DNA from: Schaalia odontolytica
GTDB lineage: Bacteria > Actinomycetota > Actinomycetes > Actinomycetales > Actinomycetaceae
Assembly (NCBI RefSeq): GCF_024584435.1
Contig: NZ_CP102197.1
Location: 310,001-374,000 of the forward strand
Reading direction: 5' to 3'
Length of the DNA: 64,000 bases
The translations under genes and the position numbers were made by a program. This document shows, in pieces, positions 8,859 to 17,501 of this stretch (positions are counted from its first letter, which is position 1; the number at the start of each line of letters is the position of its first letter). The notes beneath the pieces were generated by a model. The model did no database searches and was not told the origin of the DNA. It was given only the letters and a program-made list of their open reading frames with translations.

Positions 8859-9084
8859 GTGTAGTCCCGCTCGGGACAGCGCTGCCTGCGTCGTTGCATG
8901 TGGGCGAGCGTTGCTGTTGCTGTCCGAAGGGACGCGTGGCGGATGGCAGGCGACGGGCCGTGCGCGGTGCTACGGAGGGATCGGGGGATGGGTTGGCAGG
9001 TGACGATCCTACACAGACTGCGGGATCGTGACCCGGCGGACGACGGTGTCTGCCCGATTGGTGGTGCCTGGGGCCGCTCATTGT

Positions 9085-9205
9085 GCACGTTAACCCGATG
9101 GGTGGGCCCAGGACGGCTCTATGCGCACGTTAACCCGATGGGTGGTGCCCAGTACGGCTCTATGCGCACGTTAACCCGATGGGTGGCGGTATGGGCGCTG
9201 TGCCC
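9085..9205 (+). repeat. three tandem 40-41-bp repeats
   Basis: GCACGTTAACCCGATGGGTGG occurs at 9085, 9125 and 9166, with the connecting sequence (GTGCCCAGTACGGCTCTAT in the second unit) also shared. A degenerate partial unit is visible just upstream (9057-9080). The spacing is too regular for chance. There are too few copies, and no distinct spacers, for a CRISPR array. Confidence 0.85.
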
Positions 9206-9374
9206 AGGTTCCCACCTCGATGCGTCCGCGAGCATTCCAGCAGTTTGCGAGCACTGCACCACCTCCCACCTGGTGCAATACATATATCAGTGGTGTAGCG
9301 CCACGTAACGACAAGCATTCGCGTGGGCGCGCAGCGCTTACTTGACGCGCGAGGGGTCGATGCTGCGCCTGTTA

Positions 9375-9717
9375 CGTGGTGCTGCACGTGTTATGTGGCG
9401 CTACACCCGTTACGTGGCGCTGCACCTGATCAGAACGGGTGCAATGCCTACGGATCGGGTGCAATGCCCACGGATCGGGTGTACCGCGCTCGCAGACAGG
9501 AACGATAGCGGAACCTGGATTCCCGCAACACGAACGATGACGACCTCAACGCCCATGCACATAACCCGGGACGTGGCAGGCTAATCAAGCGGCGACATCA
9601 TGAGGGGCGCTACACCCGTTACGTGGCGCTATACCCGTTGTGTGGTGCTACACCCGATCAGAATGGGTGCATTGCTCACGGATCGGGTGCAATGCCCACG
9701 GATCGGGTGTACCGGGC
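9375..9717 (+). repeat. 0.21-0.23 kb repeat array, left part
   Basis: One full unit begins at 9489 (CTCGCAGACAGGAACGA) and is preceded by the 3' portion of another. Each unit has a unique-looking half (AACCTGGA.TCCCGCAA ... ACCCGGGAC.TGGCAGGC) and a half made of short repeats such as GTGGCGCTACACCCGTTAC and GGATCGGGTGCAATGCCCAC. The sequence is cut after GGGC (9714-9717) by the composite transposon and resumes at 17585. Confidence 0.85.
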
Positions 9718-9765
9718 TGGCCTGGTCTGGTTTTGTGGACCGGGTGTTTTGAGGGTTGTTGGTTG

Positions 9766-10621
9766 TTATTGGTGGTGTTGTGCCCATTGGCGTGCGTATT
9801 GGTTGGGTGAGAGCCAGCCTAGCGCGCTGTGGGGGTGTTCTTCATTGTAGCGGCGTGACCAGGCGCCGATCAGGGCGCGCGCGTGGCTGAGATCCTCGAA
9901 CATGTTGTCCTCCAAGAGTTCGTCGTGCATGCGGTTGTGCAAGGACTCCACGAATCCGCCCAGCCACGGCTGGCCCGGGGGTATGAATGCTTGGAGTGTG
10001 TCGTGCTCGCTGGCCCAGTGTCCCACGGCTGCGGCGATGAATTCGGGCCCGTTATCGGCGCGTAGCACCTGGGGCGCACCATGTGCCACGGCAGCCAGGT
10101 CATGCATGTCGATCACGTCGGCGGCTCCCATGCGCCGCTCGACGCGGAAAGCCAGGTGCTGGCGCGTGAACTCATCAATGACGTGACAGACCTTCAAGAC
10201 ACGCCCCCTTCCAGTCTGAGTCGAACTGGACATCAATGGCCCACACCTGCCCAGGAGCGCTCGCTGTGACCAGGTGCTGTAGGTGCGGCGCGGTGCGGGG
10301 CTTGTGGGCTTTGCGCGCTCGCACGTGCAGTCCTTCGGTGCGCCACAAGCGCCGGAACGTCTCACGCCCCACGGGCAATGCCCTCACTTGTGGCCCGCGC
10401 CCAGGCACGTGTATAGCCCCAGCGTCGATGCGTGGCGGCACAATCGTTCATCCACTGGCGCACAGGCCCATGATCACGCAGCGTTTTCGCCTCGCCCGCC
10501 GCGCGGGTGCGGCAATACGCTGACCGGGACAGCCCGGCAACGCGCCCGTGCAAGACGCTGAGAAACCCCTGGCCGATCAGGTGGTTCACAGCGTCGTGCC
10601 TGCGCGCCGGGCCTAGAAGTT
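9766..10621 (-). pseudogene. IS3-family transposase orfB with two frameshifts (copy 1)
   Basis: A DDE integrase-core transposase spread over three frames. Frame 1 has VNHLIGQGF ... HRRWGYTRAWARATSEG, frame 2 has RETFRRLWRTEGL ... PGQVWAIDVQFDSDWK, and frame 3 has VCHVIDEFTRQ ... RADNGPEF ... GFVESLHNR ... YNEEHPHSALGW. Acidic residues of the D-D-E triad are recognisable. Removing one G from the G4 run at 10367-10370 and one from the G5 run at 10204-10208 (C-runs on the plus strand) would restore a continuous frame. Either the gene is inactive, recoding is needed, or both runs are homopolymer miscalls. orfB is normally made by -1 frameshifting from orfA near 10615. Confidence 0.82.
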
Positions 10622-10900
10622 TCCCTCCGCGAGCTCACGCAGCGCTGCTTTCTCCAGCTCTGCTTGTCCCAGCAACTGTTTGAGGCGCGCGTTTTGCTCG
10701 CGCAATTCACGCAGTTCCTTGGCCTCACTACGATTCATCGACCCATAACGCTGGCGCCACCGGCACAACGTTGCCTCGCTGATACCCAGCACGCGGCAAG
10801 CCTGGGCTGTGCTCATGCCCTCACCTCGCAACGCCTCGGCCTTCTCCAGCTTCACGACAATCTGCTCAGGCGTGTGCTTCGAGAACTTCCTCATGGTCAT
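10613..10900 (-). CDS. IS3-family transposase orfA (copy 1)
   Basis: A 95-residue OrfA. The helix-turn-helix (SKHTPEQIVVKLEKAEALRGEG ... ISEATLCRWRQRYGSM) binds the terminal inverted repeats, and a leucine-zipper-like coiled coil follows (LRELREQNARLKQLLGQAELEKAAL). It is typical of the IS407 group and is joined to OrfB by ribosomal frameshifting in family members. An ATG two codons inside (10894) is an alternative start. Confidence 0.88.
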   Translation of the reverse strand: MTMRKFSKHTPEQIVVKLEKAEALRGEGMSTAQACRVLGISEATLCRWRQRYGSMNRSEAKELRELREQNARLKQLLGQAELEKAALRELAEGNF

Positions 10901-11066
10901 CCATTCTGCCCGGCAACAAGCAGCCGGGACTACTCAGAACAACCCTCTCACAACAAACGGTCCGAAAAACCCAGACCCCTCCACACGGACGCGGCATCCG
11001 CCTCGGTTGGTACCGTCTTTGGCCATGGGTTTTCATCTGCTTTCCTGATTTGAGATAATTTGTGGC

Positions 11067-11606
11067 GTGCCGAAACCGAAGACGAAAACTGAACTATTGG
11101 ATGCCGCCGAGGCGCAGTATGCGAGACTGGACAGCCTCATTGAGGGCATGAGTTCCGACGATCAGCATACGCATTTTGATCCCAGCATCACCCAAATCGG
11201 TAAAGAAGCCCACTGGGCGCGGGACAAAAACCTGCGTGACGTACTAGCCCACCTGCACGAGTGGCAGAGCATGCTGCTTGGCTTCGTCGACGCCAACCTC
11301 CACGGTCAACCTCGGCCTTTTCTTCCGTTTCCTCACACGTGGCGAACCACGCCAACGCTCAACCAAGAGATCTGGACTCAATATCAGGGCACTGAGCTTG
11401 AGGCTATCCGCGAAAACCTCGCCGACAGCCACACCGCAGTAGTGGCTCTCATCGGCAAGTTCACCAACGAGGAGCTATTCACCAAGGCGTATTTCCCGTG
11501 GACGGGCGCAACCTCGCTCGGCTCCTACTTCGTGTCAGCCACATCAAGCCACTACGAATGGGCAATCAAAAAGCTCCGCGCATTCACCAGAAAGCCGCCA
11601 GAATAA
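11067..11606 (+). CDS. ClbS/DfsB-family four-helix bundle protein
   Basis: A 179-residue DinB-like four-helix protein of the ClbS/DfsB (DUF1706) family. It has the N-terminal KTKTELLDAAEAQYARL, the central DVLAHLHEWQSMLL and the C-terminal FPWTGATSLGSYFVSATSSHYEWA, each at the expected spacing. ClbS itself protects colibactin producers by opening the toxin's cyclopropane; most relatives are uncharacterised. The start is a GTG. This is the first cargo gene inside the composite transposon and is followed by a hairpin terminator that an ISL3 element has split. Function here could be protection from a genotoxin or small-molecule detoxification; both are inference. Confidence 0.82.
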   Translation: MPKPKTKTELLDAAEAQYARLDSLIEGMSSDDQHTHFDPSITQIGKEAHWARDKNLRDVLAHLHEWQSMLLGFVDANLHGQPRPFLPFPHTWRTTPTLNQEIWTQYQGTELEAIRENLADSHTAVVALIGKFTNEELFTKAYFPWTGATSLGSYFVSATSSHYEWAIKKLRAFTRKPPE

Positions 11607-11685
11607 CCCCATAACCAAGCCGCCCCCAGTATCTTCTTACCACGCTGTACACCACAGACAGATACTCGGGAGCCTCTGGTATAGG

Positions 11686-13104
11686 GGCTCATCCCAATGC
11701 AGGGTGGGTTCTGAAGCCGCCGGTCTCGAGTAGGCAGCGGGCGATGTAGTTGTTGAGGTTGCGGAAGCCGAGAGCGGATCCGCGGAGGTGTTCGAGCCGC
11801 CCGTTCAGGGCTTCGGTGGGGCCGTTGGAGGTCCCCGGGCGCTCGAAGTAGGCCAGCACGTCAGCTGCGCGCTGGTTCAGGGTTCGACCCAGGCGACGGA
11901 GCTCGGCCAAGACCGCGGGCACGCCGTCGCGCAGGGCGGCGATGACGGCGCTCATCGCCGCCCGGCCGGTGGCCCTGTCGGGGTGGCGGTAGGCGGCGAT
12001 CATCCGTTGGAGGATGCCCCAGGTGGCTTTGACCTCGACGTGCTCGGGATTGGTGAACAGGACCATGAGTCGTTCGCGTTGCCGGTCAGTGAGCAGGTCC
12101 TCTCCGGTGTGCAGGGTCCGCCGGGCCCGGTACAGCGGGTCGTTGCTGCGGCCTCGGTGGCCGTGCAGGTCCTGCTGGACCCGGCGCCGGCACTGGTCCA
12201 GGGCATCCCCGGCGAGCCGGATGACGTGGAAGGGGTCCATGACCGCCACCGCGCGCGGGAGTTCCTCAGCGGCGGCGGTCTTGAACCCGGTGAACCCGTC
12301 CATCGCGACCACCTCCACCGCGTCACGCCACGCCTGGGGCCGGTCGGCGAGCCAGGTCTTGAACGCGGCCTTGGAGCGGCCCTCGAGCATATCCAACAGC
12401 CGTGCCGGGCCGGTCCCGTCGCGGATCGGGGTGAGATCAATGACGACGGTGACGTACTTGTCGCCCTTCCTCGTGTGCCGCCAGACGTGCTCGTCGACCC
12501 CGATGACCGCGACCCCGTCGAACCGTGCCGGGTCGCCGATCAGGACCCGCGCGCCCTCGGCCAGAACGGCCTCATTCGCGGTATCCCACGCGACCGCGAG
12601 CCCTTCGGCGATCCGGGCCACGCTCAGATGCTGCACGACCAGTGCGAGCAGGGCCCACCGCAGTCCAGCCCGGGAGATCTTCGCGCGCGGCTCGGCCGCG
12701 GCTGTGGTGTCCTGCCGCCACACCCGCCCGCAGCCGGTGCACCGGTAGCGGCGCACGGCGATCAGCAGCGTCGTGGGTCGCCACCCGAACGGCTCGTGCG
12801 CCAGCCGGCGCGTGACCACGTCGTGCACGCTGCCCTCACAGCCGCACCCCCGGCACCACCGGTCATCATCGACAACCCGGCAAGCCAGCACTGCACGATC
12901 CGGCTCGAGGCGCTGCCCGGTCACCTCCAACCCGAGACCGTCCAGGCGGCAGAACGTCGTCAGATCGGGCGTGGTGAAGGTACCGTCGGGCATGTCGTGG
13001 TCTTCCTGATGGGGAGCGTGAGAACTCCCATCATGTGAAGACCTCGACGCCTACCCCGAGACCGACGCGCCACCCCCGCCACCCACCCTCGTTTGGGATG
13101 AGCC
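11686..13104 (-). mobile_element. ISL3-family insertion sequence with 8-bp target duplication
   Basis: 1,419 bp. The ends GGCTCATCCCAATGCAGGGTGGG (left, shown only as GGCTCATCCCAA and AGGGTGGG) and the complement of the right end share GGCTCATCCCAA...AGGGTGGG. GGTATAGG occurs directly outside both ends (11678-11685 and 13105-13112), an 8-bp duplication typical of ISL3 elements. It contains one transposase gene whose stop codon lies in the left inverted repeat. Confidence 0.93.
11689..12993 (-). CDS. ISL3-family transposase
   Basis: A full-length 434-residue transposase. It has an N-terminal zinc-finger region (CRGCGCEGSVHD ... CTGCGRVWRQ) and helix-turn-helix, then the DDE catalytic domain with VIGVDEHVWR, VAMDGFTGFK and a C-terminal SNGPTEALNGRLEHL holding the probable Glu. 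It cuts and pastes the surrounding 1.4-kb element. Its GC-rich codon use resembles the chromosome and differs from the neighbouring low-GC cargo, so it probably joined the transposon after or independently of that cargo. Confidence 0.93.
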   Translation of the reverse strand: MPDGTFTTPDLTTFCRLDGLGLEVTGQRLEPDRAVLACRVVDDDRWCRGCGCEGSVHDVVTRRLAHEPFGWRPTTLLIAVRRYRCTGCGRVWRQDTTAAAEPRAKISRAGLRWALLALVVQHLSVARIAEGLAVAWDTANEAVLAEGARVLIGDPARFDGVAVIGVDEHVWRHTRKGDKYVTVVIDLTPIRDGTGPARLLDMLEGRSKAAFKTWLADRPQAWRDAVEVVAMDGFTGFKTAAAEELPRAVAVMDPFHVIRLAGDALDQCRRRVQQDLHGHRGRSNDPLYRARRTLHTGEDLLTDRQRERLMVLFTNPEHVEVKATWGILQRMIAAYRHPDRATGRAAMSAVIAALRDGVPAVLAELRRLGRTLNQRAADVLAYFERPGTSNGPTEALNGRLEHLRGSALGFRNLNNYIARCLLETGGFRTHPALG

Positions 13105-13280
13105 GGTATAGGCGCTCCCGTGCGCCTTTTCGCGACTCTCGGGTTCAACGCACTAAGCCTCATGCCCGCATTCACGCGACATCCGCCCCGATCAGCATTA
13201 TCATAGCAATGCAGGGAAACCCTTCTTGTAGAATGAAACCTATTGGGGCATACAACTCCTGATGCCGTTGCCTTATCAAA

Positions 13281-13730
13281 ATGTGTAGCGAAAAGTTGAA
13301 GGGACTGGTCATCAAAAAAATATCTGTGTTTCTTGTATCCGCTCTGGCATATTTTGTCGGCGCGTGGCTTTTCGCCGCCATCTTTCAACGGTGCAAGGAT
13401 CAGGATCAGAGATTTTTTGTGGTCTTCTTATTGATGCCAATCGTGTATGTCTGTTTCACGATTCTTCTTCTGCTTTTCAATAAGCATATAATCGGTATTC
13501 AATCTGCCTGCGCGTTGCAACTTTCAGCAGGAGCCTTTATCGGTCTCTCAGCTTTTCTCTTGTCACTCGATGGTGTTGGCTCGTTAGTTCATAGTGATTC
13601 TTTTTCTCAACTGCTGAGCCAGTTTTCCGTTCCCGCCATCGGCGCTCTTGTTGTTGGTGGTGTTGCGCTTGGGTTTAGCGTTTTTACCCAAGCGCCACAC
13701 CAAGGAAAAGACCAAATGAATTATCAGTAG
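13281..13730 (+). CDS. small four-helix membrane protein of unknown function
   Basis: I do not recognise this 149-residue protein. It shows four hydrophobic stretches (ISVFLVSALAYFVGAWLFAAIF, FFVVFLLMPIVYVCFTILLLLF, LSAGAFIGLSAFLLSL and VPAIGALVVGGVALGFSVF, roughly residues 13-135) joined by short loops, with a Lys-rich N-terminus, which suggests an inner-membrane protein. Base composition is much lower in GC than the chromosome. It converges with the DUF1906 gene, overlapping it by 7 bp at the 3' ends. The ATG at 13281 has no clear ribosome site, so the start is uncertain. A holin-like or immunity role beside a cell-wall-active protein is possible but unsupported. Confidence 0.65.
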   Translation: MCSEKLKGLVIKKISVFLVSALAYFVGAWLFAAIFQRCKDQDQRFFVVFLLMPIVYVCFTILLLLFNKHIIGIQSACALQLSAGAFIGLSAFLLSLDGVGSLVHSDSFSQLLSQFSVPAIGALVVGGVALGFSVFTQAPHQGKDQMNYQ

Positions 13731-16210
13731 ATGAATTCAGCTAGCTTTCGACAAGCTGTCAAACGAATCTCTTCCTTGACGTATCCAGCCAGGAACGATC
13801 CTAAAACGGCGCTATCTAAGTCGGCATATTCACTTATTTTCTGATATGCCTCAGTGGAATTATTCGCCCCCAAGCTCCAGCCAATCTGCTTGAATCTGTT
13901 GGCTAGTTTGCTGGAATTGTTGTAGTACTCGCGCAGCGTTGCTGACAGAAGATGAGCGTTGGAGTCGTTTCCGTTTTCTAGCGTGTTAGCGATAACGATG
14001 GCATCTCCGTCACAGCAGAGGTCGTCACGGTTACAGTTGTTTCCTACCGATTCCCATTCTCCCTTGTCGTTTTTCTTGTCAAGTACTAGCCCCTTCAAGC
14101 CAGGATGCTGGCGGTAATCGTTACCTTGTCCTACTAGGGCTGTGGCCACCTGATCCAGGTTCGCGTTGGGATTCCAGTCAAGCGTTTTCTGAATGTTTTC
14201 CATCGCTGTGGCTAGATCTCCGGCCCAGCCAGTCCACGCATCAGGGATAACATTCCAGTTGGTGTATCCAAGTGTTGTTGCCGCCAGATGCGCCAGATCA
14301 ACCGATTCTCCGGTCTTGTCAGTCATGGATTGCCGCCAAGTGTTATCAATATAGCGATTCAAGGCAGCGATGATCTTCTTGCCTACAGCGTCCTTCTCGA
14401 GTACGCTCGCGTCAGCACTCCTGAAACTTTCGGCAGACACGGACCAATTCACCGCAGATCCACTACCACCGTCACGCAGGTAGGCTTTTGCTAAATAGTT
14501 GAGTATGCAACGCCAAGTCGGAACGGCAATCCACGTTCCCGCACCATGAGAACCCGCAACGTAGTCCTCACCAACTTTGCTATCAGCACGTAATTCCTCA
14601 AAGCGCTTCTCTAAATGCCAGATCAGATCAATCGGAGCCAGCTTGTTGTAATCGATGCTGGTGTCGGGCGCAGCGTCACCGGCACTTGAGGGTGCAACAT
14701 GATCCACTGCTGGAGCTTGACCTGAATAGGCGACCCGATCAAGGTCAAACCCCTGACCTTTGTAGTCACTGATTTCAGTGAACTGATCATAGTTCCAACT
14801 ATCAGGAATAGGGAAGCCGAGGTTGCCAGAAAATCCTGTAGACATGTCCGAGACGAACGCGCTTCCAGCGTATCCGGCTTTAATGATGCGGCTGCAAATA
14901 TTGCGTGATGCGTAGATACCCACTTTGTATCCGCCTCCCAGGCTTCCACGCACGCCTTGGAAATACGGAAGAATATTGCTTGTGACCTCGGGGTCGGTCG
15001 CGTCGAAATCAACAGCGAAATAGATATACGTTCCCGGAATGCCAAGTCTTTGGGCGGCTTGCCTTGCAAGTGTGGCATGGCGAGTTCCGTTTTCTCGAGT
15101 GAAGTGGCGCAATTCGGTGGAATACTCTTGGAATATCGGGAAGAACTTCATCCCACCTTTCGTGATGCGTTCAAGTTCTCCTGGCCGAATTGCTTTGAAA
15201 TAGTCAGACGGATCTTTTGAATCTTGATTCGGCTCAGTCAGGTAACGTCCTACGATCTCATAGCCGTTCGCCTTAAGTAGGTTGAGTCGCTCAGCCGTAA
15301 TCTCGAAGCGTGTATCGCATGCTTTGCAGGCGCGATTCGGATCACCTTTCGAGGTCAACAGGCTCATCCATGTAGTCGAGTCGACCACCCCGCTTCGTGG
15401 GAGCTGATACTTTGCTTGGAATTGCGGAACGAACGTTGACAGTGCGGTTTGTGCAGAAGGATAGATATCGGGAGAAATCCGGTTACACACTAGAGCAACC
15501 TGAGCTAGCCAAGCCCACTTCGGTAAACTTGCCGCATTGCTGGGTGTAACTATTGTTAGATGCGCTTTGGTGCCATTGCCGAAATTACCTGTGGCTTCCG
15601 CAGGGCTAAATCCTTCAATGGCTTGCAAGACCTGAATCAGAGCAGTATTCATTTCCCGACCGTAGAGTCCATCGGTTGGGATGATTCCGGTATAAGCGCG
15701 ATACTGTTGGTTGATTTGTTGCTGTGCTTGCCGAATCGCTGAAATGCCCCCATAAGAGCGAAGCAGGACGAATTGCTGCATTGACAACAGCGCTTTCATG
15801 ACGTCGAGCGTCACAGTGGAATCTCCACCAATGCCCATGTCGCTCTTAAGCTGTTTGATGGCCTTTCCTGTTCCACTATAGAAGTGAGTCGTGATATCGC
15901 TGGCACCGGCAGAATATCCCTTGCACCACAAGGCGCCTTGGATAATGCCGTACACATTAGAAGTCTCCTGTGCGCCGTCATCCTGTTGGTGGATGCCGTT
16001 AGGCCACCGAGACTGGAAGCGACTGATAGTTCCCGGTCCGAAATTGTTCGCCGTTGTCGTAATACCCAGCTCGATTTGCAGAGCGCGGATTAGCGCGCTG
16101 ATAGTGCCCCAGCCGGTATATCCGTCCTCTACGACTGAACCGAATCCAGCCTTGCTCCTATAGGTGCGATTGAGCCATTGCTGTGTTTTTAGCACCATTT
16201 GATCTGTCAT
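13724..16210 (-). CDS. peptidoglycan-binding repeat / DUF1906 glycoside-hydrolase-like protein
   Basis: An 828-residue protein. Four peptidoglycan-binding-like segments are visible (about residues 5-65, 83-145, 157-222 and 230-290; e.g. DGLYGREMNTALIQVLQ and SGVVDSTTWMSLL). A DUF1906/Rv2525c-type TIM-barrel follows (about 297-497: FEITAERLNLLKANGYEIVGRYL ... YIYFAVDFDA ... GFDLDRVAY), related to GH25 lysozymes. The remaining 330 residues match nothing I recognise. There is no signal peptide or membrane segment, odd for a wall-targeted enzyme. A strong AAGGAGGAATC precedes the ATG. Its composition is low-GC and Firmicutes-like, so recent transfer is likely. A cell-wall hydrolase or toxin-like role is inference. 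Confidence 0.75.
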   Translation of the reverse strand: MTDQMVLKTQQWLNRTYRSKAGFGSVVEDGYTGWGTISALIRALQIELGITTTANNFGPGTISRFQSRWPNGIHQQDDGAQETSNVYGIIQGALWCKGYSAGASDITTHFYSGTGKAIKQLKSDMGIGGDSTVTLDVMKALLSMQQFVLLRSYGGISAIRQAQQQINQQYRAYTGIIPTDGLYGREMNTALIQVLQAIEGFSPAEATGNFGNGTKAHLTIVTPSNAASLPKWAWLAQVALVCNRISPDIYPSAQTALSTFVPQFQAKYQLPRSGVVDSTTWMSLLTSKGDPNRACKACDTRFEITAERLNLLKANGYEIVGRYLTEPNQDSKDPSDYFKAIRPGELERITKGGMKFFPIFQEYSTELRHFTRENGTRHATLARQAAQRLGIPGTYIYFAVDFDATDPEVTSNILPYFQGVRGSLGGGYKVGIYASRNICSRIIKAGYAGSAFVSDMSTGFSGNLGFPIPDSWNYDQFTEISDYKGQGFDLDRVAYSGQAPAVDHVAPSSAGDAAPDTSIDYNKLAPIDLIWHLEKRFEELRADSKVGEDYVAGSHGAGTWIAVPTWRCILNYLAKAYLRDGGSGSAVNWSVSAESFRSADASVLEKDAVGKKIIAALNRYIDNTWRQSMTDKTGESVDLAHLAATTLGYTNWNVIPDAWTGWAGDLATAMENIQKTLDWNPNANLDQVATALVGQGNDYRQHPGLKGLVLDKKNDKGEWESVGNNCNRDDLCCDGDAIVIANTLENGNDSNAHLLSATLREYYNNSSKLANRFKQIGWSLGANNSTEAYQKISEYADLDSAVLGSFLAGYVKEEIRLTACRKLAEFIY

Positions 16211-16366
16211 GATTCCTCCTTTTTAGAAACCAGTTTGTTAACTCAAGACAGGCGAACACCTGCCAGGGAGGGATCCAGAACACCGGATGAGAAGCGCCGG
16301 AATTCTTCGCCCTCACCTTGGCCTGGTCTGGTTTTGTGGACCGGGTGTTTTGAGGGTTGTTGGTTG

Positions 16367-17222
16367 TTATTGGTGGTGTTGTGCCCATTGGCGTGCGTAT
16401 TGGTTGGGTGAGAGCCAGCCTAGCGCGCTGTGGGGGTGTTCTTCATTGTAGCGGCGTGACCAGGCGCCGATCAGGGCGCGCGCGTGGCTGAGATCCTCGA
16501 ACATGTTGTCCTCCAAGAGTTCGTCGTGCATGCGGTTGTGCAAGGACTCCACGAATCCGCCCAGCCACGGCTGGCCCGGGGGTATGAATGCTTGGAGTGT
16601 GTCGTGCTCGCTGGCCCAGTGTCCCACGGCTGCGGCGATGAATTCGGGCCCGTTATCGGCGCGTAGCACCTGGGGCGCACCATGTGCCACGGCAGCCAGG
16701 TCATGCATGTCGATCACGTCGGCGGCTCCCATGCGCCGCTCGACGCGGAAAGCCAGGTGCTGGCGCGTGAACTCATCAATGACGTGACAGACCTTCAAGA
16801 CACGCCCCCTTCCAGTCTGAGTCGAACTGGACATCAATGGCCCACACCTGCCCAGGAGCGCTCGCTGTGACCAGGTGCTGTAGGTGCGGCGCGGTGCGGG
16901 GCTTGTGGGCTTTGCGCGCTCGCACGTGCAGTCCTTCGGTGCGCCACAAGCGCCGGAACGTCTCACGCCCCACGGGCAATGCCCTCACTTGTGGCCCGCG
17001 CCCAGGCACGTGTATAGCCCCAGCGTCGATGCGTGGCGGCACAATCGTTCATCCACTGGCGCACAGGCCCATGATCACGCAGCGTTTTCGCCTCGCCCGC
17101 CGCGCGGGTGCGGCAATACGCTGACCGGGACAGCCCGGCAACGCGCCCGTGCAAGACGCTGAGAAACCCCTGGCCGATCAGGTGGTTCACAGCGTCGTGC
17201 CTGCGCGCCGGGCCTAGAAGTT
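16367..17222 (-). pseudogene. IS3-family transposase orfB with two frameshifts (copy 2)
   Basis: Same three-frame transposase as in copy 1, with the same extra bases in the G-runs at 16968-16971 and 16805-16809. Identity of both defects means they predate the duplication of the element, arose by gene conversion, or are shared base-calling artefacts. Confidence 0.82.
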
Positions 17223-17501
17223 TCCCTCCGCGAGCTCACGCAGCGCTGCTTTCTCCAGCTCTGCTTGTCCCAGCAACTGTTTGAGGCGCGCGTTTTGCTC
17301 GCGCAATTCACGCAGTTCCTTGGCCTCACTACGATTCATCGACCCATAACGCTGGCGCCACCGGCACAACGTTGCCTCGCTGATACCCAGCACGCGGCAA
17401 GCCTGGGCTGTGCTCATGCCCTCACCTCGCAACGCCTCGGCCTTCTCCAGCTTCACGACAATCTGCTCAGGCGTGTGCTTCGAGAACTTCCTCATGGTCA
17501 T
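17214..17501 (-). CDS. IS3-family transposase orfA (copy 2)
   Basis: A 95-residue OrfA identical to that of copy 1, with helix-turn-helix and coiled coil intact. If orfB is truly broken, OrfA alone cannot transpose and could act as a competitor at the inverted repeats. Confidence 0.88.
   Translation of the reverse strand: MTMRKFSKHTPEQIVVKLEKAEALRGEGMSTAQACRVLGISEATLCRWRQRYGSMNRSEAKELRELREQNARLKQLLGQAELEKAALRELAEGNF

Larger units (their letters stand above)
8859..9717. other. 859-bp gene-free stretch with two kinds of repeats
   Basis: No convincing gene. The first 220 bp show nothing distinctive. Three 40-41-bp direct repeats follow (9085-9205), then the first, incomplete part of the 0.21-0.23 kb repeat array (from about 9375), which ends at the left border of the composite transposon. 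Short frames here are repetitive, lack ribosome sites and do not resemble proteins. Confidence 0.7.
9718..10983 (-). mobile_element. IS3-family (IS407-like) insertion sequence, copy 1
   Basis: 1,266 bp with TG...CA ends. The left end TGGCCTGGTCTGG and the complement of the right end TGGAGGGGTCTGG form imperfect inverted repeats extending about 26 bp. Transposase genes lie on the minus strand (orfA 10613-10900, orfB 9766-10621). The extent is fixed by comparison with copy 2, which begins and ends at the same bases. Confidence 0.9.
11667..13130 (+). terminator. ClbS-gene terminator split by the ISL3 element
   Basis: CGGGAGC (11667-11673) and its complement GCTCCCG (13114-13120) become a 7-bp stem with a 13-bp loop if the ISL3 element and one copy of its duplication are removed, followed by TGCGCCTTTT. 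This looks like the original intrinsic terminator of the ClbS-like gene, interrupted in its loop. Confidence 0.6.

Noticed and set aside
9085..9205. possible CRISPR array
   Set aside because: Only three units, the intervening sequence is itself repeated rather than unique, and no cas genes are present.
9718..10983. each IS copy as an independent insertion
   Set aside because: The immediate flanks of each single copy do not match each other, while the outer flanks of the pair do.
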